Shown here in pieces: positions 7,025 to 16,880 of a stretch of DNA of 64,000 nucleotides. A model generated the notes under the pieces. The model ran no database searches, was not told where the DNA came from, and was given only the letters and a program-made list of their open reading frames with translations. Source of the stretch: Nigerium sp. (GTDB lineage: Bacteria > Actinomycetota > Actinomycetes > Propionibacteriales > Propionibacteriaceae); NCBI GenBank assembly GCA_016711325.1, contig JADJTH010000008.1:372001-436000 (forward strand). Direction: 5' to 3'. Made by a program: the position numbers and the translations under genes. Every line of letters begins with the position of its first letter. The stretch's first letter is position 1.

Positions 7025-9576
7025 GGGCGCCCGTGCGTTGGATCGCCGAGTGGGCGGCCCTCCCGGCCGGCCTGACCGGCCGGGAGCTCGCCGAGGCGTT
7101 GGTCACCGCCGGGCTCGAGATCGAGTCGGTGGAGGCCGTGGGCGGCGACGTCTCCGGGCCGGTCGTCCTGGGCCGGGTGCTGGACTTCGTCGACGAGCCG
7201 CAGAAGAACGGCAAGACGATCCGCTGGTGCCACGTCGACGTCGGCGTCGAGCACGCCCCCGAGGTGGCCCCCAAGCCGGTGCGCAAGGGCGAGACCGTTG
7301 CGCCGCTGCCGCACGGCGCCTGGCCGCGCGGCATCGTCTGCGGTGCGCTGAACTTCGCGCCCGGCGACCATGTGATCGTCGCGCTGCCCGGCTCGGTGCT
7401 GCCCGGCGGGTTCGAGCTGGGGTCGCGCAAGACGTACGGCCACGTCTCCGACGGCATGATCTGCGCCGAGGACGAACTCGGGCTGGGTCACGACCACGCC
7501 GGGATCATGGTGCTCGGCGATGCCGACGACGCCGGTCGGCCGTGGGTGGTCGGCGCACCGGCGCTACCCGCGCTGGACGTCGTCGACGAGGTGCTCGACA
7601 TGCCGATCACGTCCGACATGGGCCACTGCCTGTCGATCCGCGGTCTGGCCCGCGAGGCGGCGCAGGTGACGGGGGTGGCGTTCACCGATCCGGTCGCCCG
7701 CGCGACGCCGGCCGCCACGTCGGCCGGCTACCCGGTGAGCATCGAGGCGGCGTCCTGCCGCCTGTTCGTCGCCGTGACGGTGTCGGGCATCGACGCCACC
7801 GCGCCGACGCCCCGCTGGATGGCGACCCGGCTCGCGGCGGCCGGCATGCGGTCGATCAGCCTTCCCGTCGACATCTCCAACTACGTGATGCTCGAGACGG
7901 GCCAGCCGAACCACTGCTACGACGCCGACCTGATCGACGGCGCCATCGTGGTGCGCCCGGCCGTGGCCGGCGAGCACCTGGTGACCCTCGACGACGTGGA
8001 CCGCGCGCTGTCGACCGACGACCTGCTGATCGCGGACGCCACGGGCCCCATCGGCCTCGCGGGCGTCATGGGTGGCGGGCGCACCGAGGTGTCGGCGTCC
8101 ACGACCCGCATCGTGATCGAGGCGGCATCCTTCGACCCCGTGACCGTCGCGCGCATGTCGCGGCGGCACAAGCTGGCGAGCGAGGCGTCCAAGCGCTTCG
8201 AGCGGCACGTCGATCCAGGGGCGGCCTACGCGGCCGCGCACCGCGTCGCCGGCCTGCTGGTGAGCCTCGCCGGCGGCACGCTCGAGCCGGGGGAGACCGT
8301 CGTCGGGTCGGTGCCGGCCATGCCTGCGCAGACGATCGATGCGGGGCTGCCCGAGCGGATCCTCGGCATGCCGGTTCCCGCCGACCGGGTGGCGGCGATC
8401 CTGGCGGCGTCCGGGGTGGCGGTGAAGCGCGCCGGCGACACGCTCGAGCTGACGCCGCCATCGTGGCGCGCCGACCTGGTCGACCCGTACGACTACGTCG
8501 AAGAGGTCGGCATCAAGGTCGGCCTCGAGCATCTACCGTCCGTCGTGCCCACCGCGCCGGCGGGCCGCGGGCTGACGCGCGAGCAGTCGCTGCGCCGCGC
8601 GGTCGGCCGGGCCCTGGCGACGGCCGGCTTCGTGGAGGTCCTCACGTTCGGTTGGGCGTCCGAGGCGGACGCCGAGCGCCTCGGCCTCGACGCGTCCGAC
8701 CGGCGTCGCCGATCGGTGGCGCTGGTGAACCCGCTCGCCGACACCGCGCCGCTGCTGCGCACGACGATCTTGCCCGGGCTCTTCGGCGCGCTGGCCCGCA
8801 ACGCGTCGCGAGGGCTCGACGACGTGGCGTTGTTCGAAGTCGGCCGTGTGTTCTTCTCGGCCGGCGACGCGCCGACACCGCTGCCAGGGGTGGCCGGACG
8901 CCCCTCCGACGCCGAACTGGCCGCCATCGCCGCCACGCTGCCTGAGCAGCCGCGCCACCTCGCCGCGATCGTGGCGGGCGACTGGCGTCCGGCCGGCTGG
9001 AACGGGGCGGCCGTCCGCGCGGGCTGGCAGCACGTGCTCGGAGTGGGCGAACTGGTCGCCTCCACGGTGGGCGTGGAGCTGACCCGCCGAGCCGGCTCCG
9101 CCGCACCGTGGCACCCCGGGCGCTGCGCCGAGCTGGTCGTCGAGGGGGTCGTCGTCGGGCATGCCGGCGAGCTGCATCCGCAGGCGATCAAGGCCTACGC
9201 GCTGCCGGCCCGGGCGTCGGCCCTCGAACTCGACCTCGACGCCCTGATGGGATTGGTCGGGGGGCCGGGCTCGATCGCGGCGGTGTCCTCGCATCCGGTG
9301 GCCAAGGAGGACGTGGCGCTCATCGTCGACGAGTCGGTGCCGCTCGCCGCGCTGGAGGCATCCGTGGTGGCCGGGGCTGGGGAATTGCTGGAATCCGTGC
9401 GGCTGTTCGACATCTACCGCGGCGCCCCGGTGCCTGCGGGCAAGAAGTCGGCCGCCTTCGCGCTGCGCTTCCGCGCCGCCGACCGCACGCTCACCGAGTC
9501 CGAGGTGGCCGCGGCCCGCGACGCGGCCGTGGCCCGCGCGGCGTCCGACCTAGGAGCCCGGCAGCGCGCCGAGTGA
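7021..9576 (+). CDS. pheT: Phenylalanine-tRNA ligase beta subunit
   Basis: Noncatalytic but essential partner of PheS; carries tRNA binding and the editing site that hydrolyses mischarged Tyr-tRNA-Phe. 851 residues, full length. Order: N-terminal tRNA-binding (EMAP-like) domain about 38-155, B3/B4 editing domain about 210-400 (SEASKRFERHVDPGAA is conserved), B5 about 415-485, a class II-like fold about 495-700, and the FDX-ACB anticodon-binding domain at the C-terminus (HPVAKEDVALIVDE, then DIYRG). Starts by an ATGA overlap with pheS. Confidence 0.97.
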   Translation: MRAPVRWIAEWAALPAGLTGRELAEALVTAGLEIESVEAVGGDVSGPVVLGRVLDFVDEPQKNGKTIRWCHVDVGVEHAPEVAPKPVRKGETVAPLPHGAWPRGIVCGALNFAPGDHVIVALPGSVLPGGFELGSRKTYGHVSDGMICAEDELGLGHDHAGIMVLGDADDAGRPWVVGAPALPALDVVDEVLDMPITSDMGHCLSIRGLAREAAQVTGVAFTDPVARATPAATSAGYPVSIEAASCRLFVAVTVSGIDATAPTPRWMATRLAAAGMRSISLPVDISNYVMLETGQPNHCYDADLIDGAIVVRPAVAGEHLVTLDDVDRALSTDDLLIADATGPIGLAGVMGGGRTEVSASTTRIVIEAASFDPVTVARMSRRHKLASEASKRFERHVDPGAAYAAAHRVAGLLVSLAGGTLEPGETVVGSVPAMPAQTIDAGLPERILGMPVPADRVAAILAASGVAVKRAGDTLELTPPSWRADLVDPYDYVEEVGIKVGLEHLPSVVPTAPAGRGLTREQSLRRAVGRALATAGFVEVLTFGWASEADAERLGLDASDRRRRSVALVNPLADTAPLLRTTILPGLFGALARNASRGLDDVALFEVGRVFFSAGDAPTPLPGVAGRPSDAELAAIAATLPEQPRHLAAIVAGDWRPAGWNGAAVRAGWQHVLGVGELVASTVGVELTRRAGSAAPWHPGRCAELVVEGVVVGHAGELHPQAIKAYALPARASALELDLDALMGLVGGPGSIAAVSSHPVAKEDVALIVDESVPLAALEASVVAGAGELLESVRLFDIYRGAPVPAGKKSAAFALRFRAADRTLTESEVAAARDAAVARAASDLGARQRAE

Positions 9577-9583
9577 CGACCGG

Positions 9584-9589
9584 TAGGCT
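9584..9589 (+). promoter_or_regulatory. -10 element for a leaderless mRNA
   Basis: TAGGCT, 7 bases, then GTG 9597. The helicase gene therefore probably has its own leaderless transcript starting inside the 20-base gap after pheT. Confidence 0.55.
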
Positions 9590-9596
9590 GCCGCGG

Positions 9597-12116
9597 GTGA
9601 AGCTGACCGATCTCGTGAGTGACACCGATCCGGATTCGCTCTACGAGGCGTTCACCGCGTGGGCGGGCCGGGACGGCCTCGAGCTGTACCCGCACCAGGA
9701 CGAGGCGTTACTCGAGGTGCTGTCCGGGGCGAATGTCGTCGTCACCACGCCGACCGGGTCGGGCAAGTCGCTGATCGCGACCGGCGCGCACCTGGCGGCA
9801 TGGGCGTCCGGCGGGCGCACCTACTACACCGCGCCGATCAAGGCGCTGGTCAGCGAGAAGTTCTTCGCCCTCGTGGACACGTTCGGCGCTGACCAGGTCG
9901 GCATGGTGACCGGCGACGCGTCGGTCAACGCGGACGCACCCATCATCTGCTGCACCGCCGAGATCCTCGCCAACATCGCGCTGCGCGAGGGCAGGCGGGC
10001 GGACGTCGCCCAGGTGGTCATGGACGAGTTCCACTTCATCGCCGATCGCGACCGGGGCTGGGCCTGGCAGGTGCCGCTCGTCGAACTGCCGCAGGTGCAG
10101 TTCATCGTCATGTCGGCGACGCTGGGCGACACGACCGCGCTGGTGAAGACCCTCGCCTCCGCCACCGGGCGCCCGACGGCCGTGATCGCGGACGCCGTGC
10201 GCCCGGTCCCGCTGTCCTACCGCTGGTCGTCCGATCCGGTGCATGAGACGATCGCCGAGATCATCACCACCGGCCAGACACCCGTCTACGTCGTGCACGC
10301 CACCCAGGCCGGGGCGGTCGAGCGTGCCCAGGCGCTGCTCAGCCAGGGCGTCGTGGACGCCTCGCGGCGCAAGGAGATCTCGGAGGCGTTGCGCGGGTTC
10401 GCATTCACCGCGGGCTTCGGCACGACGCTGGAGAAGCTGCTGCTCGCCGGCCTCGCCGTGCACCACGCCGGCATGCTGCCTCGTTACCGACGCCTGGTCG
10501 AGACGCTCGCGCAGCGCGGCCTGCTCGCGGTCGTCTGCGGCACCGACACCCTCGGTGTCGGCATCAACCTGCCGATCCGCACGGTGCTGTTCAACGCGCT
10601 CACCAAGTTCGACGGACGCCGCAGCCGCGTCATGCGCAGCCGCGAGTTTCACCAGATCGCCGGCCGCGCGGGCCGGGCCGGCTTCGACACGATCGGCTAC
10701 GTGGTGGCGCAGGCTCCCGAGCACGAGGTCGAGAACGCGCGGATCGCGGCCAAGTTCGCCGGCGACCCGAAGAAGCTGCGCAGCGTGCGGCGCAAGAAGC
10801 CTCCGGAGGGATTGGTCAACTACACCGAGGCCACCTTCACCCGGCTGATCGACTCGACACCCGAGGAACTGCACGCGCGGATGCGGATCACCCACGCGAT
10901 GCTGCTCAACCTGTTGCAGCGCGACGAGGACACCGGTGCGGCCGTCGTCCGGCTCGTCGACTCGACCACGACCGAACGCAAGGTGCGCGGAGCGATGCTG
11001 CGGCGCGCGGCCCAGATCGGCCGGTCGCTGGTGCGCGCGGGCGTCGTGACGCGCCTCGACACGCCCACGGCCGGCGGACGCCGCCACGCGCTCGCGGTCG
11101 ACTTGCAGGACGACTTCGCCCTCAACCAGCCGCTGAGCGCATTCGCGCTGGCCGTGATCGACACCCTGGACGCGGCCTCCCCGACATACGCGCTCGACGT
11201 GGTCAGTGTCATCGAGGCGACCCTGGAAAGCCCGATGACGCTGCTGCTCGCGCAGCGGTTCCGGGCCCGCGGGGAGGCGGTGGCCGAGATGAAGGCGGAC
11301 GGTCTCGACTACGACGAGCGGGTCGAGGCGCTGGACGAGATCACCTGGCCGCAGCCGCTGGCTGCCCTGCTTGAGGACGCCTGGGTGACCCAGTCGGTCG
11401 CCCACCCTTGGCTGGTGGAGACGCCCGTGTCGCCGAAGGCGATCGTCCGCGACATGTACGCCCAGGGAATGACGTTCGGCGAGTACGTGGCTCACTACAA
11501 GGTGCAACGCTCTGAAGGGCTGCTGCTGCGCTACCTGTCGGACGCCTGGCGCGCATTGCGGCAGACCGTGCCCGAGGCGTCCCGGACCGACGAGCTGACC
11601 GACCTGATCGCATGGCTGGGTCACGTCACCCGCATGGTCGACTCGTCCCTGCTGGACGAATGGGCGCGCCTGGCGGGAATGGCGGGGGAGGACACGGCGT
11701 CCGCGATCGAGGGCGACGGGCCTCCACCACCGGCGCGCCCGGTCACCGGGAACGAGCGCGCCTTCCGCGTGCTGGTGCGCAATGCGCTGTGGCGCCGGGT
11801 CGAGCTGATGGCCGACGACGACGTCGAAGCGCTGGCCGCGCTGGAGTCCGGCCAGGTGGTGATGACCCGCCCTCGCTGGGACGCGGCGTTGGGGGAGTAC
11901 TGGGACGAGCACGACGAGATCCGTACGGACGCCGATGCCCGCGGCCCGGGAATGTTCCACGTCGAGGCGAAGGCGCGAACGTGGGAGGTCCGCCAGACCA
12001 TCGCCGACCCCGAAGGCAACCGCGACTGGGTGGTGGATGCCTGGGTCGACCTCGACGCGAGCGACCAGGTCGGCGAGCTGGTGCTGCGCACGATGTGGTT
12101 CGGACGCCTCGATTGA
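9597..12116 (+). CDS. SKI2-like superfamily 2 helicase with DUF3516-type C-terminus
   Basis: ATP-dependent RNA/DNA helicase, 839 residues. Walker A TPTGSGKS at 51-58, DEFH box at 143-146 (variant of DEVH), motif III SAT near residue 170, motif VI QIAGRAGRAGFD near 360. The C-terminal half (from about residue 400) lacks known catalytic motifs and matches the actinobacterial DUF3516 arrangement as I recall it; its function is unknown. GTG 9597 is chosen from the leaderless promoter pattern and because KLTDLV begins the conserved part. A second SKI2-like helicase, helY, lies at 52523-55291. Physiological substrate unknown. Confidence 0.85.
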   Translation: MKLTDLVSDTDPDSLYEAFTAWAGRDGLELYPHQDEALLEVLSGANVVVTTPTGSGKSLIATGAHLAAWASGGRTYYTAPIKALVSEKFFALVDTFGADQVGMVTGDASVNADAPIICCTAEILANIALREGRRADVAQVVMDEFHFIADRDRGWAWQVPLVELPQVQFIVMSATLGDTTALVKTLASATGRPTAVIADAVRPVPLSYRWSSDPVHETIAEIITTGQTPVYVVHATQAGAVERAQALLSQGVVDASRRKEISEALRGFAFTAGFGTTLEKLLLAGLAVHHAGMLPRYRRLVETLAQRGLLAVVCGTDTLGVGINLPIRTVLFNALTKFDGRRSRVMRSREFHQIAGRAGRAGFDTIGYVVAQAPEHEVENARIAAKFAGDPKKLRSVRRKKPPEGLVNYTEATFTRLIDSTPEELHARMRITHAMLLNLLQRDEDTGAAVVRLVDSTTTERKVRGAMLRRAAQIGRSLVRAGVVTRLDTPTAGGRRHALAVDLQDDFALNQPLSAFALAVIDTLDAASPTYALDVVSVIEATLESPMTLLLAQRFRARGEAVAEMKADGLDYDERVEALDEITWPQPLAALLEDAWVTQSVAHPWLVETPVSPKAIVRDMYAQGMTFGEYVAHYKVQRSEGLLLRYLSDAWRALRQTVPEASRTDELTDLIAWLGHVTRMVDSSLLDEWARLAGMAGEDTASAIEGDGPPPPARPVTGNERAFRVLVRNALWRRVELMADDDVEALAALESGQVVMTRPRWDAALGEYWDEHDEIRTDADARGPGMFHVEAKARTWEVRQTIADPEGNRDWVVDAWVDLDASDQVGELVLRTMWFGRLD

Positions 12117-12197
12117 ATGGGCCGGGCCGGCCACCCAATTAGCGCACGGTCGCATTGGATAAGTCGGCTGGCCTCCCGGACCGTCCGAGGCTGGGCA

Positions 12198-12203
12198 TAG
12201 ATT
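12198..12203 (+). promoter_or_regulatory. Possible -10 element of the lactate operon
   Basis: TAGATT in the 134-base gap before lctP; transcription would begin near 12210. Upstream, CCAAT (12135-12139) and ATTGG (12154-12158) form a spaced inverted repeat that might be an operator. Both are weak, position-based calls. Confidence 0.3.
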
Positions 12204-12250
12204 ACCGATGTCTGTTCCCGGACATCCCGTCGACGATTGTGAGTGCCTCA

Positions 12251-13915
12251 ATGTACACACCTGAGATCGCACCTCTCGGCAGCTTGCTGGTGTCCGCCCT
12301 GGTGGCACTGCTTCCCCTGGCAGTCATGTTCCTCACGCTCGGTGGCCTGAAGTGGAAGGTGCACTGGGCGGGGCTGACGTCGTTGGCCACGGCCATGGTC
12401 GTGGCGGTGGTGGCGTTCAAGATGCCGATCGGCATGGCGCTGCTGTCCGCGAGCCAGGGTGCCGTGTTCGGATTGTTCCCGATCACGTGGATCGTGCTGA
12501 CGGCCATCTGGCTCTACCAGGTCACGGTGATCAGCGGGCGTTTCGAGGACCTGCGGGCCACATTCGGGCTGATCTCGGGCGATCCGCGCGTGCTGGCGAT
12601 CCTGATCGCCTTCTGCTTCGGCGGCCTGATGGAGGCGCTCGCCGGTTTCGGCGCCCCGGTCGCCATCACGGGCGTCATGCTGATGTCGGTCGGGTTCTCG
12701 GCGTTCCGCGCGGCCATGGTCGTCCTGTTGGCCAACACCGCTCCGGTGGCGTTCGGCGCCGTCGCGATCCCGATCATCACCGCCGGCAACCTCACGGGCA
12801 TCGACTACCACCACATCGGTGCCTACGTCGGCCACCAGTCGCCGGTGCTCGCCTTCTTCGTGCCGATGCTGCTGGTGCTGCTCGCCGACGGCAAGCGCGG
12901 GCTCAAGCAGACCTGGCCCGTCGCCCTCGTGATCGGTGCGGCCTTCGCCGTCGCCCAGTGGGTGTCGGCCACCTACATCTCGGTGGAACTGACCGACGTC
13001 ATCGCCTCGCTCGTCGCGTTGGCCGCAGGCGTGATCTTCATGCGTTTCTGGACGCCGCAGGGTGGCGAGGCCGCGCTGGAGCGCATGGCGGCCGAGCGCT
13101 CCAAGGAGAACCTGGCACCCATCGACGACTCCCATCACGCACCTGCGGGCGCGCTCACGAGTGGCCGCATCCTCATGGCGCTGTTCCCCTACCTGCTGGT
13201 GATCGCCGTGTTCGTCATCGCGAAGCTGCTCGGCCCCGTCCAGACGTTCCTGGTCGGCACCGATATCAAGATCAGTTGGCCCGGCCTGCACGGTCAGTTG
13301 CTGACGATCGGCGGTCAGGTCAACAACACGGCCGTCTACACCTTCTCCTGGCTCTCCGGCCCCGGCACCCTGCTGCTGATCACCGGCCTCATCGTCGGCC
13401 TGGTCTACAAGGTGTCGGTGAAGGACATGGCCAAAGAACTGTGGAACACCGCCTACAAGATGCGCTGGTCCGCGTTGACCATCGCCTCGGTACTGGCGCT
13501 GGCCTACGTGATGAACTTCTCCGGTCAGACCATCAACATCGGCTACTGGATCGCCGGTGTCGGCGCCGCCTACGCGTTCTTCTCGCCGATCCTCGGCTGG
13601 GTGGGCACCGCGGTCACCGGTTCTGACACCTCGGCGAACGCCCTGTTCGCAACGCTGCAGCAGGCCACCGGTGAGCGGATCGGCGTCGATCCCACGCTGT
13701 TGGTCGCGGCCAACACCACGGGCGGCGTCGTGGGCAAGATGATCAGCCCGCAGAACCTGGCCATCGCCGCCTCCGCCGTCGGCCTGCTCGGGTCGGAGTC
13801 CGAGATCTTCCGCAGGGTGATCTGGTGGAGCCTCGGCATGCTGGTCGTGTTGTGCCTGTTGATCGGTCTGCAGTCCACGCCGGTGCTGAGCTGGATGCTG
13901 CCCGTCTTCCCATGA
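12251..13915 (+). CDS. lctP: L-lactate permease
   Basis: Lactate:proton symporter of the LctP/LldP family, 554 residues with about 13 membrane helices. Conserved GGLMEALAGFGAPVAITG-like segment near residue 125-145 and GSDTSANALFATLQQATG near 455-475 are family hallmarks. The ATG at 12251 begins MYTPEIAPLG; an in-frame GTG 12 bases upstream is the alternative, and neither has a good SD. The stop overlaps a possible lutA ATG (13912). Co-oriented with lutABC, so uptake and oxidation of lactate are in one operon. Confidence 0.95.
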   Translation: MYTPEIAPLGSLLVSALVALLPLAVMFLTLGGLKWKVHWAGLTSLATAMVVAVVAFKMPIGMALLSASQGAVFGLFPITWIVLTAIWLYQVTVISGRFEDLRATFGLISGDPRVLAILIAFCFGGLMEALAGFGAPVAITGVMLMSVGFSAFRAAMVVLLANTAPVAFGAVAIPIITAGNLTGIDYHHIGAYVGHQSPVLAFFVPMLLVLLADGKRGLKQTWPVALVIGAAFAVAQWVSATYISVELTDVIASLVALAAGVIFMRFWTPQGGEAALERMAAERSKENLAPIDDSHHAPAGALTSGRILMALFPYLLVIAVFVIAKLLGPVQTFLVGTDIKISWPGLHGQLLTIGGQVNNTAVYTFSWLSGPGTLLLITGLIVGLVYKVSVKDMAKELWNTAYKMRWSALTIASVLALAYVMNFSGQTINIGYWIAGVGAAYAFFSPILGWVGTAVTGSDTSANALFATLQQATGERIGVDPTLLVAANTTGGVVGKMISPQNLAIAASAVGLLGSESEIFRRVIWWSLGMLVVLCLLIGLQSTPVLSWMLPVFP

Positions 13916-13953
13916 GTGCCCCGCACGTCACCGACGAAGGAAGGAGCCTCACG

Positions 13954-14715
13954 ATGGCACCCGGAACCGGAAAGCGGGTGGCGCTGTTCGCCACCTGTAT
14001 CAACGACACGATGTTCCCCAGCACTCCGAAGGCGGTCGTGGCAGTCCTGGAGAGGCTGGGGTGCTCGGTGGAGTTTCCCACCGATCAAACCTGCTGCGGC
14101 CAGATGCTGACCAACACCGGCTACTTCAAGCAGGCACTTCCGACGGTGAAGACCTACGTCAAGGCCTTCGAGCAGTACGACTACATCGTCGGCCCCTCGG
14201 GGTCCTGCGTGGGCGCCGTGCGGCACCAGCACCCGATGCTTGCCCGTCACGCCGGTGACGAAGGGCTGGCCAAGGCGTCCGAAGACGTCATCACGCGCAC
14301 CTACGACTTCACCGAATTCCTGGTCGACGTGCTCGGCGTGACCGATGTGGGCGCCTACTTCCCGCACCGGGTCACCTACCACCCCACCTGCCACTCGGTG
14401 CGCGTCGCGAAGGTGGGGGATCGTCCGATGAGACTGCTGGAGGCGGTGCGTGGCATCGACCTGAGGCCCCTGCCCTACTCCGACCAGTGCTGCGGGTTCG
14501 GCGGCACCTTCTCGGTCAAGAACCCCGATGTCTCGGTGGCGATGGGCGCCGACAAGGCCCATCACGTCATGGAGACCGGCGCCGAGTATCTGGTCACCGG
14601 CGACAACGCATGCCTGATGCACATCGGAGGACTGCTCCACCGTATGAACGCGGGCATCCGAACCATCCACCTGGCCGAGATCCTCGCTCACACCGATGCG
14701 GAGGTACCCGCATGA
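13954..14715 (+). CDS. lutA: Lactate utilization protein LutA (Fe-S oxidoreductase subunit)
   Basis: Subunit of the LutABC complex that oxidises L-lactate to pyruvate. 253 residues with two CCG motifs: QTCCGQM near residue 44-50 and DQCCGFGG near 180-187, typical of the cysteine-rich domain family also seen in GlcF and heterodisulfide reductase. ATG 13954 is preferred because AAGGAG lies 7 bases upstream; an in-frame ATG at 13912 overlaps the lctP stop and would add 14 residues. Overlaps lutB by ATGA. Confidence 0.95.
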   Translation: MAPGTGKRVALFATCINDTMFPSTPKAVVAVLERLGCSVEFPTDQTCCGQMLTNTGYFKQALPTVKTYVKAFEQYDYIVGPSGSCVGAVRHQHPMLARHAGDEGLAKASEDVITRTYDFTEFLVDVLGVTDVGAYFPHRVTYHPTCHSVRVAKVGDRPMRLLEAVRGIDLRPLPYSDQCCGFGGTFSVKNPDVSVAMGADKAHHVMETGAEYLVTGDNACLMHIGGLLHRMNAGIRTIHLAEILAHTDAEVPA

Positions 14716-16199
14716 CCGCCACCATTCCCCGGCTCACGCCGGCGCCGCCGCCGGGCACGTTCCTCGGCATGCCGGCCTTCCCGAGGGCAGCCAAGGAGGC
14801 GCTGGAGAACCAGCAGTTGCGTAAGAACCTGCGCCACGTCACCCAGACGATCCGCGCCAAGCGGTCGACGCGCGCCGAAGAGGTCGAGAACTGGGAGGAT
14901 CTGCGCACGGCCGGCGAGCAGATCAAGAACAGAGTCGGACGCCACCTCGATCAGTACCTGTTGCAGGCCGAGAAGGCCATGACCGAAGCCGGCATCACCG
15001 TCCATTGGGCCCGCGACGCCGACGAGGCGAACCGGATCATCGTCGAGATCGCCCGGGCGAAGGACACCCGCGAGATCGTCAAGATCAAGTCGATGGTCAC
15101 CCAGGAGATCGACTTGAACGAGGCTCTCGAAGAGGCGGGCATCGCGGCGTGGGAGACGGATCTCGCCGAGTTGATCGTGCAACTCGGGCACGACCGGCCC
15201 AGCCACATCCTGGTGCCGGCGATCCATCGCAACCGCTCGGAGGTGCGCGAGATCTTCCGCGAGGAGATGGGCCTGTGGGGCGTCCCCGCGCCGGAGGATC
15301 TCTCGGACGACCCGCCCGACCTGGCGGGCGCGGCGCGCGCTCACCTGCGTGAGAAATTCCTGCGCGCGAAGGTCGCGGTGTCGGGGGGCAACTTCATCGT
15401 TGCCGAGACCGGATCGCTCGTCATCGTCGAGTCCGAGGGTAACGGGCGCATGTGCCTGACGCTGCCACAGACCCTGATCTCGGTGGTCGGGATCGAGAAG
15501 CTGGTTCCCACGTTCGAGGATCTCGAGGTGTTCTTGCGGCTGCTTCCGCGCAGTTCGACCGCGGAGCGGATGAATCCGTACACCTCGATCTGGACCGGGG
15601 TGACCCCCGGTGACGGTCCTCAGGACCTGCACGTGGTGCTGCTCGACAACGGCCGCACCAAGGTCCTCGCCGACCCGGTCGGGCGCGAGGCACTGCGCTG
15701 CATCCGCTGTTCGGCGTGCATGAACGTGTGCCCGGTCTATGAACGGGTCGGCGGCCACGCCTACGGCTCGGTGTACCCGGGACCGATCGGCGCGATCCTG
15801 ACCCCGATGCTGCGCGGGCTCGACAGCGACGTCGACAAATCGCTGCCATTCGCCTCGACCCTGTGCGGGGCCTGCAACGACGTCTGCCCGGTGAAGATCC
15901 CGATCTCGGACATCCTGGTGCACCTGCGCAACAAGGTCGTCGAGAAGAAGACCGCCAAGCATCCGACGGTCGAGAGCACGATCTTCGGGGGGGTGGGTTG
16001 GGTGATGGCCAAGGGCTGGCACCTGGCGCTGGTCGAGCAGTTCGCCGGACTGGCCGGCAAGGCCATGAAGAAGCAGTCCTACATCGGCCCGATTCCGCTG
16101 CCGGTCGCCATCGCGTGGACGAGGTCGCGCGACATCCCGGTGCCACCCGAGCAGAGCTTCCGCAAGTGGTGGGCCGCACGTGAGGAGGAAGGCAAGTGA
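14712..16199 (+). CDS. lutB: Lactate utilization protein LutB (iron-sulfur subunit)
   Basis: 495 residues. The N-terminal two-thirds is the LUD domain; the C-terminal part has a ferredoxin-like cluster set, Cys330-x2-Cys333-x2-Cys336-x3-Cys340 and a second set Cys385-x2-Cys388-x3-Cys392, for two [4Fe-4S] clusters that pass electrons from lactate. Starts by an ATGA overlap with lutA and ends in a GTGA overlap with lutC. Confidence 0.95.
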   Translation: MTATIPRLTPAPPPGTFLGMPAFPRAAKEALENQQLRKNLRHVTQTIRAKRSTRAEEVENWEDLRTAGEQIKNRVGRHLDQYLLQAEKAMTEAGITVHWARDADEANRIIVEIARAKDTREIVKIKSMVTQEIDLNEALEEAGIAAWETDLAELIVQLGHDRPSHILVPAIHRNRSEVREIFREEMGLWGVPAPEDLSDDPPDLAGAARAHLREKFLRAKVAVSGGNFIVAETGSLVIVESEGNGRMCLTLPQTLISVVGIEKLVPTFEDLEVFLRLLPRSSTAERMNPYTSIWTGVTPGDGPQDLHVVLLDNGRTKVLADPVGREALRCIRCSACMNVCPVYERVGGHAYGSVYPGPIGAILTPMLRGLDSDVDKSLPFASTLCGACNDVCPVKIPISDILVHLRNKVVEKKTAKHPTVESTIFGGVGWVMAKGWHLALVEQFAGLAGKAMKKQSYIGPIPLPVAIAWTRSRDIPVPPEQSFRKWWAAREEEGK

Positions 16200-16846
16200 G
16201 CGCGCGCGAAGAGATCCTGGCCCGTATCCGGGCGGCGACGGTCGATGTCGTCGAGAAGGATCCGGTCACCGACGTGCCCGTCGACTGGGTCTACGACCAG
16301 CCGACCCCGCTGACGGACGTGCTGGACACGTTCGAAGAGAACATCCTCGACTACCGCGCGCGGATCGTGCGGACGCCGGCGTCCGGCACTGCCGATGCGG
16401 TCGTGGCCGCTCTCGCCGCGGTGGGTGCCGGGTCGGTCGTCGTTCCCGGTGGCGTCGACGCTACCTGGGTGGCCGCGGTCGAAGCGGCCGGGATCGAGGT
16501 GGTGCGCGACGATCCTCCGCTGAGCCATGACGCCCTCAACCGGGTGGACGCCGTCATCACGGGCTCGTGCGTGTCGATGGCCGAGACGGGCACGATCTGC
16601 CTCGACCACCGCGACGATCAGGGACGCCGCGCGCTCACGCTGGTGCCCGACCGGCACGTGTGCGTGGTGACTGCCGACTCGGTGGTGTCCGACGTGCCCG
16701 AGGCCGTGCACCGGATGAAGGCATCCATCCTCGAAGGCCGTCCGTTGACCTGGATCAGCGGAGGCTCGGCGACCAGCGACATCGAACTGCAGCGCGTCGA
16801 GGGCGTGCACGGTCCCCGGCAGTTGTTCGTGGTGCTGCAGGAGTGA
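16196..16846 (+). CDS. lutC: Lactate utilization protein LutC
   Basis: 216-residue LUD-domain protein, third subunit of the lactate oxidation complex. The LUD signature GSCVSMAETGTICLDH (about 122-137) and the C-terminal SGGSATSDIELQRVEGVHGP match the family. GTG 16196 overlaps the lutB stop (GTGA); GAGGAGGAA precedes it. Last gene of lctP-lutABC. A TetR gene follows but is not obviously its regulator; LutR/LldR regulators are usually GntR-type and none is seen here. Confidence 0.94.
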   Translation: MSAREEILARIRAATVDVVEKDPVTDVPVDWVYDQPTPLTDVLDTFEENILDYRARIVRTPASGTADAVVAALAAVGAGSVVVPGGVDATWVAAVEAAGIEVVRDDPPLSHDALNRVDAVITGSCVSMAETGTICLDHRDDQGRRALTLVPDRHVCVVTADSVVSDVPEAVHRMKASILEGRPLTWISGGSATSDIELQRVEGVHGPRQLFVVLQE

Positions 16847-16867
16847 GCCGGGCGGAGGCCGGCGCGG

Positions 16868-16873
16868 TACGTT
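16868..16873 (+). promoter_or_regulatory. -10 element for a leaderless mRNA
   Basis: TACGTT, 7 bases, then ATG 16881. Confidence 0.55.
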
Positions 16874-16880
16874 GAGAGGC

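Noticed and set aside
12133..12158. CCAAT...ATTGG inverted repeat as a lactate-operon operator
   Set aside because: Only 5-base arms with 14-base spacing; could easily arise by chance. Mentioned only under the promoter.
13912..13953. Earlier lutA start at the ATGA overlap with lctP
   Set aside because: The ATG at 13954 has a strong AAGGAG at ideal spacing and gives the usual LutA N-terminus; the upstream ATG has none.
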